Positions 40,967-48,504 of a stretch of 59,764 nt of DNA are shown piece by piece. The position numbers and the translations under genes were made by a program. A model generated the notes under the pieces. That model worked only from the letters and a program-made list of their open reading frames with translations, was not told the origin of the DNA and ran no database searches. Source of the stretch: a virus; the IMG/VR virus record IMGVR_UViG_3300017971_004765, positions 1-59,764 of that record; one strand, given 5' to 3'. Numbering within the stretch: the first letter of the stretch is position 1; every line of letters begins with the position of its first letter.

Positions 40967-41937
40967 GACAGAGCGTCCTCCAGAACGTTGCAGACATATC
41001 TAATCTCTCCCTCGTCAAGACCAATATAGAAAGGCAGCGTAACAAAATTATAATCAGTAAACTCTGCCCACGGATCAATATAATCCTCGTAGTTAGCCAT
41101 CTTGTGCAAGCGGCTGGTCCCCTGGCAACACTCTACGCCACGAATCTTAAGATTATCTAAAATATCACTTACATCTAAAGAAGACCCAGGAACCATAACA
41201 ACAAATGACTGGTAATTGTAATCATAGTTGACATCTCTTCCTTCCTGACCCCACACGGATACACCATCTGGAAGATACCTATTGTACTTGTGTGCTAAGT
41301 AATGCCTCCTAGAAAGTATAAAATCAAACTTATTTAGCTGAACAATACCAATGGCAGCCTGGATGTCTGACAACCTAAAGTTGTATCCAAAGTCGAAACC
41401 CGTGCGCTTGCCATGATAGATAATGTTCCTGGCCCTATCGTATAGCCTCTTATTGTTGGTGCACAGGCAGCCCCCTTCGCCAGTGCTAACTGGCTTGCGG
41501 GCGTGGAAAGAATAACAGGCGATCTCTGGTGGTACACTAGTATCAGCCACGCTGCCCAGCGAGCAGGCGCAATCCCCGATGGGCCACTCCCTGTCGCCAA
41601 CCTTGAGCCCTAGCACATCGACCCCCATATCGAAGTCGCGATCAGTTATCAGTGGCTCGTAACCGGCTGCCAGCACCTGAGTGAGCGTGGCGGGGAACGT
41701 TATATGTGGGATCCTTATGGTGTCCTTGTCCCAGAACGGATAGGTATGAAGAGCAGCTAGCAATGCAGTAGAACAGGATGACGTAGCAACCCCATAATCG
41801 TATCCCTCAATCTTGGCGACCATCTCGGCAAACTCGTCGGCCTTCTCGCCGCCAGCTACCCAGCCAGAGTCCAAAACATCACCAACAGCATCCAAAGTTC
41901 CCGGAGGGAAATATGGCTTACACATACGAACATTCAT
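40963..41937 (-). CDS. DegT/DnrJ/EryC1/StrS-family sugar aminotransferase
   Basis: The product has 324 residues. The PLP lysine is K148 in CYSFHARKPVSTGEGG; D122 in WPIGDCACSLGS lies where the ring-nitrogen Asp is expected; GYNFRLSDIQAAIGIVQ is the conserved dimer segment. It should transfer an amino group to a keto-sugar nucleotide. It is somewhat shorter than the usual 370 residues. Confidence 0.88.
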   Translation of the reverse strand: MNVRMCKPYFPPGTLDAVGDVLDSGWVAGGEKADEFAEMVAKIEGYDYGVATSSCSTALLAALHTYPFWDKDTIRIPHITFPATLTQVLAAGYEPLITDRDFDMGVDVLGLKVGDREWPIGDCACSLGSVADTSVPPEIACYSFHARKPVSTGEGGCLCTNNKRLYDRARNIIYHGKRTGFDFGYNFRLSDIQAAIGIVQLNKFDFILSRRHYLAHKYNRYLPDGVSVWGQEGRDVNYDYNYQSFVVMVPGSSLDVSDILDNLKIRGVECCQGTSRLHKMANYEDYIDPWAEFTDYNFVTLPFYIGLDEGEIRYVCNVLEDALS

Positions 41938-42170
41938 CTATATACCTCAAAAACTTTCTTCCAACCCGGCTCCAATACCTCGTTGCATCTCTTACAAAAT
42001 CTAACCCTATGCACAACGCAACTATTAGGAAAACTAACTTCCTTTGTTACGCAACCAGGGTGACCAAATACTCTGCACCGAAAATTGTTATATTTATTCC
42101 TAACAGACGTTAATAGATTCCCACCAAAGAGTCCAGTCAACTGTTTCCTCAAGTCTAGAGATAAACTCAT
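41934..42170 (-). CDS. Zinc-ribbon protein
   Basis: The product has up to 78 residues; the start is uncertain because the ATG at 42170 overlaps the epimerase gene by 71 nt, and a shorter form starting near 42095 without a standard codon is possible. FRCRVFGHPGCV and RFCKRCNEVLEPGW give Cys pairs of a ribbon. It ends with an ATGA overlap to the aminotransferase. Confidence 0.5.
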   Translation of the reverse strand: MSLSLDLRKQLTGLFGGNLLTSVRNKYNNFRCRVFGHPGCVTKEVSFPNSCVVHRVRFCKRCNEVLEPGWKKVFEVYR

Positions 42171-42954
42171 TGTCGATGTCTCTAAATCTATCCTCGTCGG
42201 AGATATCAGGAATCTTATTTCTCTCCTTGTCAATTACTATTTCACCATCTATTCCCAAGGATCTGACAAGCTCTATTAAGTCTTCAGTGGATACAGACCA
42301 TACCTTTCTTATGGTAGGCACATCCGAAACACAATTAATAGACGCCCTAGCCACATCCTTAACGTACTCAAAATTAAGGGTTGTATGCCCGCTATACACA
42401 GTAAATGGGTTACCATTAATCCAATTGTGCAGCAGCATAGGAAGAAACGCTTTATACTGAGGGGCAGGCTGCCTGGGACCAAACATATTCCAGGGTTTCA
42501 TAATGGATATATTTAGCCCTTTAGAAATAGCGCCCGCGCAAGCCATATCGCATGCGGCTTTCAGGGCGCCATAAGAATTCTCGTATGGAACGTTAGCCTT
42601 GGCGGAAGATATTTGCACCATCTTGTCGAAAGTCTTGATCTCCATTTCCCTTATGAGCGTGAGAACCTCACCCGTGGCTTCCTTGAAAGCATCAACGTAA
42701 GAAGGAGTGCGCACCCAGGCGCAATTAATTACGCCGTCATAGCCCCCATATGAGAACCCGTCTATGTCAGAAATATATACCCCAGGGTTGCCCTCCCATA
42801 TCGTAGGGGAATCGGAGCCCTCCTTCTCTATATCCCACCATAGTTGCCCAGTAACCAGCAACGAAACAACATCAACGTCTATGTTTTGTTTCAGCGCCTC
42901 CTCGCAAATAGCCGAACCAAGGAAGCCGCAGCCGCCAATAACACAAATCTTCAA
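42100..42954 (-). CDS. NAD-dependent sugar epimerase/dehydratase (extended SDR)
   Basis: The product has 284 residues from TTG at 42954, with GGAAGGAT upstream. ICVIGGCGFLGSAICEEAL is the NAD-binding GxxGxxG motif; NSYGALKAACDMAC holds the Tyr-x-x-x-Lys pair; KPWNMFGPRQPAPQY and FEYVKDVARASINC are extended-SDR marks. It likely makes or reshapes an NDP-sugar used by the aminotransferase next door. Confidence 0.87.
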   Translation of the reverse strand: MKICVIGGCGFLGSAICEEALKQNIDVDVVSLLVTGQLWWDIEKEGSDSPTIWEGNPGVYISDIDGFSYGGYDGVINCAWVRTPSYVDAFKEATGEVLTLIREMEIKTFDKMVQISSAKANVPYENSYGALKAACDMACAGAISKGLNISIMKPWNMFGPRQPAPQYKAFLPMLLHNWINGNPFTVYSGHTTLNFEYVKDVARASINCVSDVPTIRKVWSVSTEDLIELVRSLGIDGEIVIDKERNKIPDISDEDRFRDIDNEFISRLEETVDWTLWWESINVC

Positions 42955-42955
42955 A

Positions 42956-43318
42956 CTAATCCTTCCATACCCAGCTATTAGGCGCCAGATTAGTGCCATC
43001 CTTTATAACCACATTCGGATCAATAACACTGTTGGCGCCAATAACCACGTCACTTCCTATAACTACATCTCCAGTCACAACATCATAATCAGGGCTGCCG
43101 TCGGGCTTGCCCCTAATCGTCTTGACAACCCTAGTGCGGATCATAACTCCCTCTTCTATAATAGATCTGTCGCCAATATCTATGTTGCCAGAGCTGGCAT
43201 CCAGCAAAGAAAATGGCGAAACAACTACCTCTTTGCCAACAATTATATTTTCATTTCCGACCAGTATGCGGTCGCCATCGTCCTTTCCCAAAAGAATATT
43301 TCCCTTCAAAATAGGCAA
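42956..43318 (-). CDS. Hexapeptide-repeat acyltransferase, copy 2
   Basis: The product has 120 residues from TTG at 43318, preceded by AGAGGTG. Turns such as NIIVGKEVVVSPFSLLDAS, IDIGDRSIIEEGVMI and GDVVIGSDVVIGANSVIDP form a left-handed beta-helix. It lacks the usual His and end loop of copy 1, so it could be a non-catalytic or a different acyltransferase. Confidence 0.75.
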   Translation of the reverse strand: MPILKGNILLGKDDGDRILVGNENIIVGKEVVVSPFSLLDASSGNIDIGDRSIIEEGVMIRTRVVKTIRGKPDGSPDYDVVTGDVVIGSDVVIGANSVIDPNVVIKDGTNLAPNSWVWKD

Positions 43319-43329
43319 AAAAACACCTC

Positions 43330-44352
43330 TTATATACCCAAGTAATATGACTGAAATACCCGCTGCAAAGTGGATCCTATTGGCGGCGGCGGGAACCTCT
43401 TCTCGTTTACTACTTCTCCCTCAGCTAACCTGACAGCCAAATATGGAACAGAGTAATCATTGGAAGCCACGAAAGACGAGATCCTTGGGTTAACCTCTAT
43501 CAAGTGATCGTCTATGAATTGTATGTTCACCCAGTAATTAAAGCCATATTCCTTGCAGATATGCTTAGCCATAGCCAGATTAGATGGATGCCTAACAACG
43601 CTAGCCATAGTGCAAACGTGGTCGCGCTTATCCTTAACGTGCAACACCTGGGACCATAGAACCTCGCCATCCTTGCACAAGCAATTAACGAAATACTCGT
43701 TACCAGTGTAATAGGGCATAACTACCCACTTCTTGCTGGAATCGTTAAACCACTTAGAAGCAGTAAACATATTCAGGAAGCGCGGATATGACACATAAAG
43801 AAACCCTGGTTTAAACTCGTTCCTAGCTATGAAATCATCTATCTTTTTAATAATGAATACCCCTCGGGTGCCCCTACCCCCGAGAGGTTTGACAACAAGA
43901 CCCCTCTTATCTACTCCCATCTGGTTCAATCGGAGCAGCATAGATTGCCCCGTCGCAACCTTGTATGGGATGCCAAACCTGTCGTATAGGGCAGCCTTGT
44001 TGGAAGCCTCCAGTATGACATCGGGGCTGGAGGCGAGTACCTTGTTTACCCCATCTCGAGAACCATTCAAGACCTTGGACTTTTGTAGCTTGGCGGCATC
44101 CATAGAGTTAAGAGGGAAGATCCACTTACAGGACTTAGCCGTGGCTTGAACAATAGAAATATATTTAGAATCAGAAACCTCTGGAACCACAACAAACCTG
44201 TCGTACAACCACCTATTGTTAGCCCAATCGTTGGAGTCGGTGCCAACGAGAAAAACAGAGGGATGAAACTTCTTTATGTCGTGGGCAATGGCTTCCCCAT
44301 TTGGTGCCCCACAGAATGGAATCATAATTCTCGTATCAGGAATAAACGACAC
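43330..44352 (-). CDS. ATP-grasp ligase
   Basis: The product has 340 residues from GTG at 44352, leaderless behind the cassette promoter. An N-terminal Rossmann part (RIMIPFCGAPNGEAIAHDIK) precedes the ATP-grasp core: RGLVVKPLGGRGTRGVFI is the glycine-rich phosphate loop, and YWVNIQFIDDHLIEVNPRIS the metal-binding strand. It resembles CarB-like ligases of surface-glycan clusters that link an amino acid or other acid to an amine. It is the first gene of the cassette operon. Confidence 0.85.
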   Translation of the reverse strand: MSFIPDTRIMIPFCGAPNGEAIAHDIKKFHPSVFLVGTDSNDWANNRWLYDRFVVVPEVSDSKYISIVQATAKSCKWIFPLNSMDAAKLQKSKVLNGSRDGVNKVLASSPDVILEASNKAALYDRFGIPYKVATGQSMLLRLNQMGVDKRGLVVKPLGGRGTRGVFIIKKIDDFIARNEFKPGFLYVSYPRFLNMFTASKWFNDSSKKWVVMPYYTGNEYFVNCLCKDGEVLWSQVLHVKDKRDHVCTMASVVRHPSNLAMAKHICKEYGFNYWVNIQFIDDHLIEVNPRISSFVASNDYSVPYLAVRLAEGEVVNEKRFPPPPIGSTLQRVFQSYYLGI

Positions 44353-44374
44353 CTATAAGTATATATACGTCATC

Positions 44375-44391
44375 CTTTATAAACCTTTCGG
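44375..44391 (-). promoter_or_regulatory. BRE/TATA promoter of the glycan cassette
   Basis: On the minus strand it reads CCGAAAGGTTTATAAAG, placed 23-31 nt upstream of the GTG at 44352. It lies in the 41-nt gap after the large terminase stop and is the only strong promoter found before the portal gene, so it probably drives the whole 17.5-kb operon. Confidence 0.75.
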
Positions 44392-44393
44392 TT

Positions 44394-45812
44394 TTATCGG
44401 GCTTGAATATCAACAATTCTGCCAGAAAAGTTATGAAACTCGGTCCCAAGATCATTCCTGGTCGGCAAAACGCCCCCCTTACCGAAAGGCGTGATCTCCC
44501 ATATGTCATCTGGAGCAACCCTGGCGCTAGGCGACTGGCTGATGCCCCAGGCTGCCAGTGCCAACGATATGACGCAATCGTCGTGCTGCCCCTTCGGAGC
44601 TTCGTAAGTAACATTGCCAGCGTCCGTAACAGAATACTCGAACATCTCGAGTTCGCGCAATACCTCCATAAGAACGTTATCCGTGCTCCAGGGTGGCACG
44701 CTTATCATTTCCCTCTCTATGCACATAGCCAAATTGTCTATCAGAGGGATCTTTGTGGTCCTGCTAATCTTGTATGGATATATATTCGTGCCCATACGAA
44801 CCAAGATATCGAACAGCGGGTCGCCAGCACCTGTGGCATCCAGCCACACCTCGGCGCCATTCCAATCCTGGGCAAGCTCTGCTATATGGTTTATCTGCCT
44901 AGCCCAATCCATCTTATTAAAACGCTCTATGTATGCAACCCTGCCAGTTTGTTTCTCCATAACCACTATAACTGTGAAATCTATTTGCTTGCCAACGTCC
45001 ACGCCCATAATGTATTGCTTACCCTCCATCGGGGTATTAGAGATCCTGAGTTTGGGATTAATTATTTCGTCTAGACCCTGGAAAACCTCTCCGCCGCCAG
45101 ATATAAATTCAGCTAGCCATTCCTGCCTGAAAACCCTATCTGGATCGTTCTTCCTGTGATACTCGAACTCCTCTTCTGGGACATAAGGCGAAACGTCGCT
45201 AGAGAAAGTCCAAGACTTGTAATACTTGTCACTGGGATCTTGCCCCTTCAAGAATGCTTGATAAAACCAGTTCTTTCCGAAAGGTGTAGAAATAATTGCC
45301 GCCCATCCAAGTTTTGTAGCGAGGCGGGGCTGTATATACTGGCTCCATATCTCTTCATTTATTCTGGAACCCTCATCCAGAACTACCCAATCCAATGTTT
45401 CTCCAAGGAGCTGATCTGGCTCCACGCACGACTTACCAACAACTTCGGATCCATTATCCAGGCGGATGAACTTAGTATGCTCGCTTTGTTTATCAACATA
45501 TGGCTTAATAATTGGGGTGTTTACAAGCCTGTAAACCTCCCTAAAAACCTTCTCAGAGAGCGTATATGTCTGTCCTATAATCCACCCACGCGTATCAGGG
45601 AGGCACACCAGCGCCGCTAGAGCCTCGTGCGCGGCTGCATAAGTCTTCCCAGATCTTACGCCACAACAGAGGATACGAAATCGGTGGGTATCAAGATGAA
45701 ACGGAATCTGTGCTGGATGGGGCTCGTACCCCACCATCCTGAACACTTTCCACTTCATCTCCCTCGGAACGTGGGGCGCCGACTTCGGGGCTTTCTTCTT
45801 CGCTTTCGTCAT
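44394..45812 (-). CDS. terL: Large terminase subunit
   Basis: The product has 472 residues. Walker A is GVRSGKT (51-57), Walker B VVLDE (143-147), and the coupling motif IISTPFG lies near 173. The nuclease has D272 in MGVDVGKQIDFT, D325 in VWLDATGAG and the HDD at 410-412. The protein cuts and pumps DNA into proheads. Its start overlaps the small subunit gene by 122 nt; an internal ATG at 45758 is an alternative. Confidence 0.95.
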   Translation of the reverse strand: MTKAKKKAPKSAPHVPREMKWKVFRMVGYEPHPAQIPFHLDTHRFRILCCGVRSGKTYAAAHEALAALVCLPDTRGWIIGQTYTLSEKVFREVYRLVNTPIIKPYVDKQSEHTKFIRLDNGSEVVGKSCVEPDQLLGETLDWVVLDEGSRINEEIWSQYIQPRLATKLGWAAIISTPFGKNWFYQAFLKGQDPSDKYYKSWTFSSDVSPYVPEEEFEYHRKNDPDRVFRQEWLAEFISGGGEVFQGLDEIINPKLRISNTPMEGKQYIMGVDVGKQIDFTVIVVMEKQTGRVAYIERFNKMDWARQINHIAELAQDWNGAEVWLDATGAGDPLFDILVRMGTNIYPYKISRTTKIPLIDNLAMCIEREMISVPPWSTDNVLMEVLRELEMFEYSVTDAGNVTYEAPKGQHDDCVISLALAAWGISQSPSARVAPDDIWEITPFGKGGVLPTRNDLGTEFHNFSGRIVDIQAR

Positions 45813-46374
45813 CTTTATTTACCTCGTATGTAGCTTCTATGGTATTTGGATCTGGTATATCGGGCGTGGGCTGATTAGATATAACATCTTTTAGGGTTGT
45901 ATGCGCCTGCAAAGACAGGGTTGGAGTAATAATCTTCACAACTCCCAAATCAATATCAGCCATACCCTTGAGCGCCATAACTTGCTCCTTGCTCCCAGGT
46001 TCGGCGGACTCATAAGTATCATACATAAGCTTCTTTGTCTGCCTAAGAGAATCCATAAGCTCGCGGCGAACAATCTCATAGTTCTCTGGATGATTAGCAT
46101 ACCATTCTCGTATGGCGTGCCTGTCGCTATTCAAAGTTGTGGTTTTAACATCTATACCTTGTTTAGCCAACTCAGTCTTTATCTGTCTGTTGGTCATGCC
46201 GCGAATGCCCAACTCGTACACAATGGAGCGCCTATGTTCAATAGCCATCTTCTGCTTTGGAGACATCGCCCTTTTCTTCTTTCTCTTGTATGGAACCTTC
46301 TTGTCCCTTACCTGTCTCATAGCTATTTCCATTTTTTCTTCTTCGGTGAGATCTATGATACTGTCCTTACCCAT
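45691..46374 (-). CDS. terS: Small terminase subunit
   Basis: The product has 227 residues. An N-terminal basic region (KKVPYKRKKKRAMSPKQK) is followed by a helix-turn-helix (ELGIRGMTNRQIKTELAKQG), then an oligomerisation helix (RELMDSLRQTKKLMYDTYES) and an acidic disordered tail. It recognises the packaging site. The stop lies deep inside the large subunit gene. Confidence 0.8.
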   Translation of the reverse strand: MGKDSIIDLTEEEKMEIAMRQVRDKKVPYKRKKKRAMSPKQKMAIEHRRSIVYELGIRGMTNRQIKTELAKQGIDVKTTTLNSDRHAIREWYANHPENYEIVRRELMDSLRQTKKLMYDTYESAEPGSKEQVMALKGMADIDLGVVKIITPTLSLQAHTTLKDVISNQPTPDIPDPNTIEATYEVNKDDESEEESPEVGAPRSEGDEVESVQDGGVRAPSSTDSVSS

Positions 46375-46537
46375 TACGATTTGCCCCCAGGGAGCTGGAT
46401 TTAATTAGCAAAGCTATAACTGAACCATAGTCAGGGCAGCCCTCTACAAACTTTATGTGTTTTATCTGGTTATATGTGCCCTCGGTTACGGTTATGTGCC
46501 GTGTCTTCTTCTCCGAGAGCGGCTTCTTTGGGCGCAT
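46367..46537 (-). CDS. Small ribbon-helix-helix (VapB-like) regulator
   Basis: The product has 56 residues, below the size cut of simple ORF lists. RHITVTEGTYNQIKHIKFVE followed by DYGSVIALLIKSS is the pattern of short RHH antitoxins and repressors. Its stop overlaps the terS start by 8 nt (ATGGGTAA), and AGAAATCTTTTTAAG lies about 25 nt upstream of the ATG. It may repress its own terminase operon; no toxin gene is next to it. Confidence 0.65.
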   Translation of the reverse strand: MRPKKPLSEKKTRHITVTEGTYNQIKHIKFVEGCPDYGSVIALLIKSSSLGANRNG

Positions 46538-46558
46538 AGAAAAGAATAAGTCGCGTGA

Positions 46559-46573
46559 CTTAAAAAGATTTCT
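46559..46573 (-). promoter_or_regulatory. BRE/TATA promoter of the terminase operon
   Basis: On the minus strand AGAAATCTTTTTAAG precedes the ATG at 46537 by about 25 nt. It is a weaker match than the right-end boxes. Confidence 0.5.
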
Positions 46574-46670
46574 ATTAATTAATTAAAATTGCAGATCCAC
46601 TGGCGCAGAGGGGGTATGCTTCTAGAAAGCCCCCGGACGAGTCTGCTGCGGTCACGCGCGATAGGCCCGC

Positions 46671-46886
46671 TGTATGCGGTGGGAGTCGAACCCACAAGCC
46701 ACCAGAGACCGCTTCGGACTCCATCTGTTTCGCCGGATTCCTTTGAATATTCTTCCCGAGGGGCGGGACTCGCTGGTTAGGCTGTCCCGAATTCCCGATG
46801 CCTCGGGTTCTCCCCTCGGGGCGGGTACCACCCGCGCATATTATTTACGCACCATTGACCAACTCGAGGCCAATGGGCACATATAC
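46671..46886 (-). ncRNA. Structured RNA with a tRNA-type T-arm
   Basis: There is no long ORF here. A consensus TATA block at 46901-46916 predicts a transcript start near 46881. The 3' part carries a perfect T-arm, GTGGG-TTCGACT-CCCAC (46679-46695), followed by CGCATAC and then A (46671). CGCATAC can pair with GTATATG at the 5' end (46880-46886, one mismatch and one wobble) or TATGCG at 46835-46840. Other helices include CCATTG/CAATGG, GTGCGTA/TATGCGC, CCGAGGGG/CCCCTCGG and CGGGAC/GTCCCG. No canonical D-arm or anticodon arm was found, so it is not an ordinary tRNA; a tmRNA-like or tRNA-mimic RNA is possible. Confidence 0.55.
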
Positions 46887-46900
46887 TATGTACTTCATCA

Positions 46901-46916
46901 CTTATAAATGTTTCGT
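46901..46916 (-). promoter_or_regulatory. BRE/TATA promoter for the T-arm RNA
   Basis: The minus strand reads CGAAACATTTATAAG, matching the right-end promoter box. It lies just behind the stop at 46920. Confidence 0.7.
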
Positions 46917-46919
46917 TTT

Positions 46920-47033
46920 TTAGCGGCGATTACTGCCTCTTCCAGTGCTACGCGTAGTCTTACATCCGCCTCGACCACGATTAGCCCTCTGGCCCTTGCC
47001 GCTGCCGTCGCGCTTGGGGACTCCCTTAGCCAT
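46920..47033 (-). CDS. DUF5320-like small protein, copy 2
   Basis: The product has 37 residues from the ATG at 47033, which overlaps the previous stop by 8 nt. MAKGVPKRDGSGKGQRANRG then RGGC follows the DUF5320-type opening 'DGtG.G....GRG.C'. The rest is Arg- and Gly-rich. A longer frame from 47111 would have a membrane segment but lacks a ribosome binding site. Confidence 0.5.
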   Translation of the reverse strand: MAKGVPKRDGSGKGQRANRGRGGCKTTRSTGRGSNRR

Positions 47034-47223
47034 AGAAGCCACGCCCCCTAGCAAAGCGCCCCCTGCCGCGACCAAAGCCGCGCCCGCGCCTGCGACCCAT
47101 ACCCCTGCCATATACAGGGATATTTTCTGGGGCAACAAACGGAGTGTCAAGCCTATACAGACCAAGACCGCGCCCCGTCAATGGGCCGCCGCCATCTGGT
47201 CCCGTACCATCAAATCCTGGCAT
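47026..47223 (-). CDS. DUF5320-family small Gly-rich protein
   Basis: The product has 65 residues from the ATG at 47223, with AAGGAGGTG upstream. MPGFDGTGPDGGGPLTGRGL is the DUF5320 signature, common in anaerobic archaea and bacteria; the C-terminus is an RG-rich tail. The function of the family is unknown; RG-rich tails often bind RNA. A promoter lies at 47269-47285. Confidence 0.75.
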   Translation of the reverse strand: MPGFDGTGPDGGGPLTGRGLGLYRLDTPFVAPENIPVYGRGMGRRRGRGFGRGRGRFARGRGFYG

Positions 47224-47268
47224 TGAGCAACACCTCCTTAATGTACATATGAATAATAGTCGCCCGTC

Positions 47269-47285
47269 ACTAATAAATGTTTCGG
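47269..47285 (-). promoter_or_regulatory. BRE/TATA promoter for the DUF5320 genes
   Basis: On the minus strand CCGAAACATTTATTAG, a one-base variant of the common box. It overlaps the last codons of the WbqC-like gene and predicts a 25-nt leader with a Shine-Dalgarno site. Confidence 0.6.
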
Positions 47286-47906
47286 TTAACGTTCTCCCCG
47301 TTGAACAACAAATCCAGTATGGGGCGCTCATCACTATAGTCAGCGTCTATGGTCTCTATATCTAACCCATCAAGGAAGTCGGCGTTACCATATAACTCGT
47401 GACCCTGCCCCACAATATATCCAGTGGCGCCAACATTGAGAAGAATTTCCCGTATCAATTCTTCGCCACCCGCGCCGCTGAGCTTCAAACCAGAAGAAAA
47501 TACGCACTTGGTGTCAATATCCATATTAAATCTAATAAAATCTATCAGGCACATATTCATATTTAGCAGGAGCTTCCAATTCTGCTCCAGGTAAGACAAA
47601 ACAAACTTCTTGCGACCAAGGTATATATCCTTAATGTCGGAATACAAGTAGTCAACCCTCTTGCGAGCCTTCTTCTTCCAACGATCATCCAGCGCCACTT
47701 CAACCTCCCTTATGGGGCGCCTATCAGACTTGCGGACCAAGGGGACCGTGAGCCACTCCCCATCAGCCATCCTGGTCCTGTGGGTCCACCGCTGCGGGGA
47801 ATGCTGAATGTGGTCTAAAAAAACAAATAAGTCGGCATCCACCATCTTCTGGAAATAGGGAACCCATGGCAAGAAGTTAGGGCTGGTGAATCGCTACGAG
47901 AGTCAC
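47270..47906 (-). CDS. WbqC-like protein, frame broken at CCC-TAA (needs +1 shift)
   Basis: From 47872 down the frame encodes PWVPYFQKMVDADLFVFLDH and WLTVPLVRKSDRRPI, the WbqC pattern. The missing start of the family motif (IHQPNFLPW) is present in another frame: GTG at 47906 (overlapping the HNH stop as GTGA) gives MTLVAIHQP, then TAA at 47877-47879. Skipping one T in CAG-CCC-TAA-C restores HQP-NFLPW and a 211-residue protein. CCC followed by a stop is a known type of +1 slip site in some phages. WbqC proteins occur in surface-polysaccharide clusters with unclear chemistry. It could also be a mutation or an assembly error. Confidence 0.7.
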
Positions 47907-48316
47907 CGGGCATCACCTCGAAGATATTTTATTGCGCTATACAATATTTCTTCATCATTCATAAAGTTACCCAAACCTAGATTACAATGCGAACACAACA
48001 ATCCACGTATTTCCCCAGTTCTATGGTTATGATCTATATGAAGAAAGTTGTTTTTAGTTGTATCTTCTTTTCCACATATTGCGCATACGCCGCCTTGCTC
48101 TCGCAAAATATCATTGTAAATCTCTGACGTAATACCATAAAGACTCTTTAAATCTTTTGCACGATACTTCTCTGGATACTTTTTTCTATCATTGCGCATC
48201 CATTCCCGTTTACAAGCTTTGCAAGTTCCTTGAAACCCGCGCCCTCTTTTACATTTTGGGAACTCTGAAACAAGTTTCACTACGCCACATCTGTTGCACT
48301 CATATGTTTTCTTCAC
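47903..48316 (-). CDS. Recombination endonuclease VII-like HNH protein
   Basis: The product has 137 residues. Two zinc knuckles CNRCG and CKACK are followed by the endo VII core GGVCAICGKEDTTKNNFLH, IDHNHRTGEIRGLLC and SHCNLGLGNF. Endo VII resolves branched DNA before packaging in T4; the same role fits here near terminase. It could also be a homing-type nuclease. It is coupled by 4-nt overlaps to its neighbours. Confidence 0.85.
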   Translation of the reverse strand: MKKTYECNRCGVVKLVSEFPKCKRGRGFQGTCKACKREWMRNDRKKYPEKYRAKDLKSLYGITSEIYNDILREQGGVCAICGKEDTTKNNFLHIDHNHRTGEIRGLLCSHCNLGLGNFMNDEEILYSAIKYLRGDAR

Positions 48317-48504
48317 TTCAATTCCCCTGGCGCTGGGTAGCCGTGCTTCCAGCGCACTCGCACAGAATCACTGAGATTAGAAGTATACGTCTCGGTCGAG
48401 GTATGCGCCTTAAGGCAGCGCTTGCAATAAACCTGCCACCTCGCTATAACCTCGCCGCAACCCATACAGTAAGCCCACTCGTGACCGCACTTAGGACACT
48501 TCAT
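48313..48504 (-). CDS. Zinc-ribbon protein
   Basis: The product has 63 residues. CPKCGHEW at the start, then CMGC and CKRC, give three CxxC pairs. The C-terminal part is basic (VRVRWKHGYP). It is coupled to the HNH gene by 4 nt. Role unknown. Confidence 0.6.
   Translation of the reverse strand: MKCPKCGHEWAYCMGCGEVIARWQVYCKRCLKAHTSTETYTSNLSDSVRVRWKHGYPAPGELK

Noticed and set aside
26856-44391. Contaminating host chromosome segment joined by assembly error
   Set aside because: Genes keep the viral orientation, style of overlaps and the same promoter box, and glycan genes also occur elsewhere in the window. It cannot be fully excluded without read data.
46671-46886. An ordinary tRNA gene, or a 17-codon leaderless ORF at its 5' end
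   Set aside because: No D-arm or anticodon arm with U33 could be drawn even allowing an intron, and the ORF (MKYIVYVPIG...) is very short with its start upstream of the likely transcript start.
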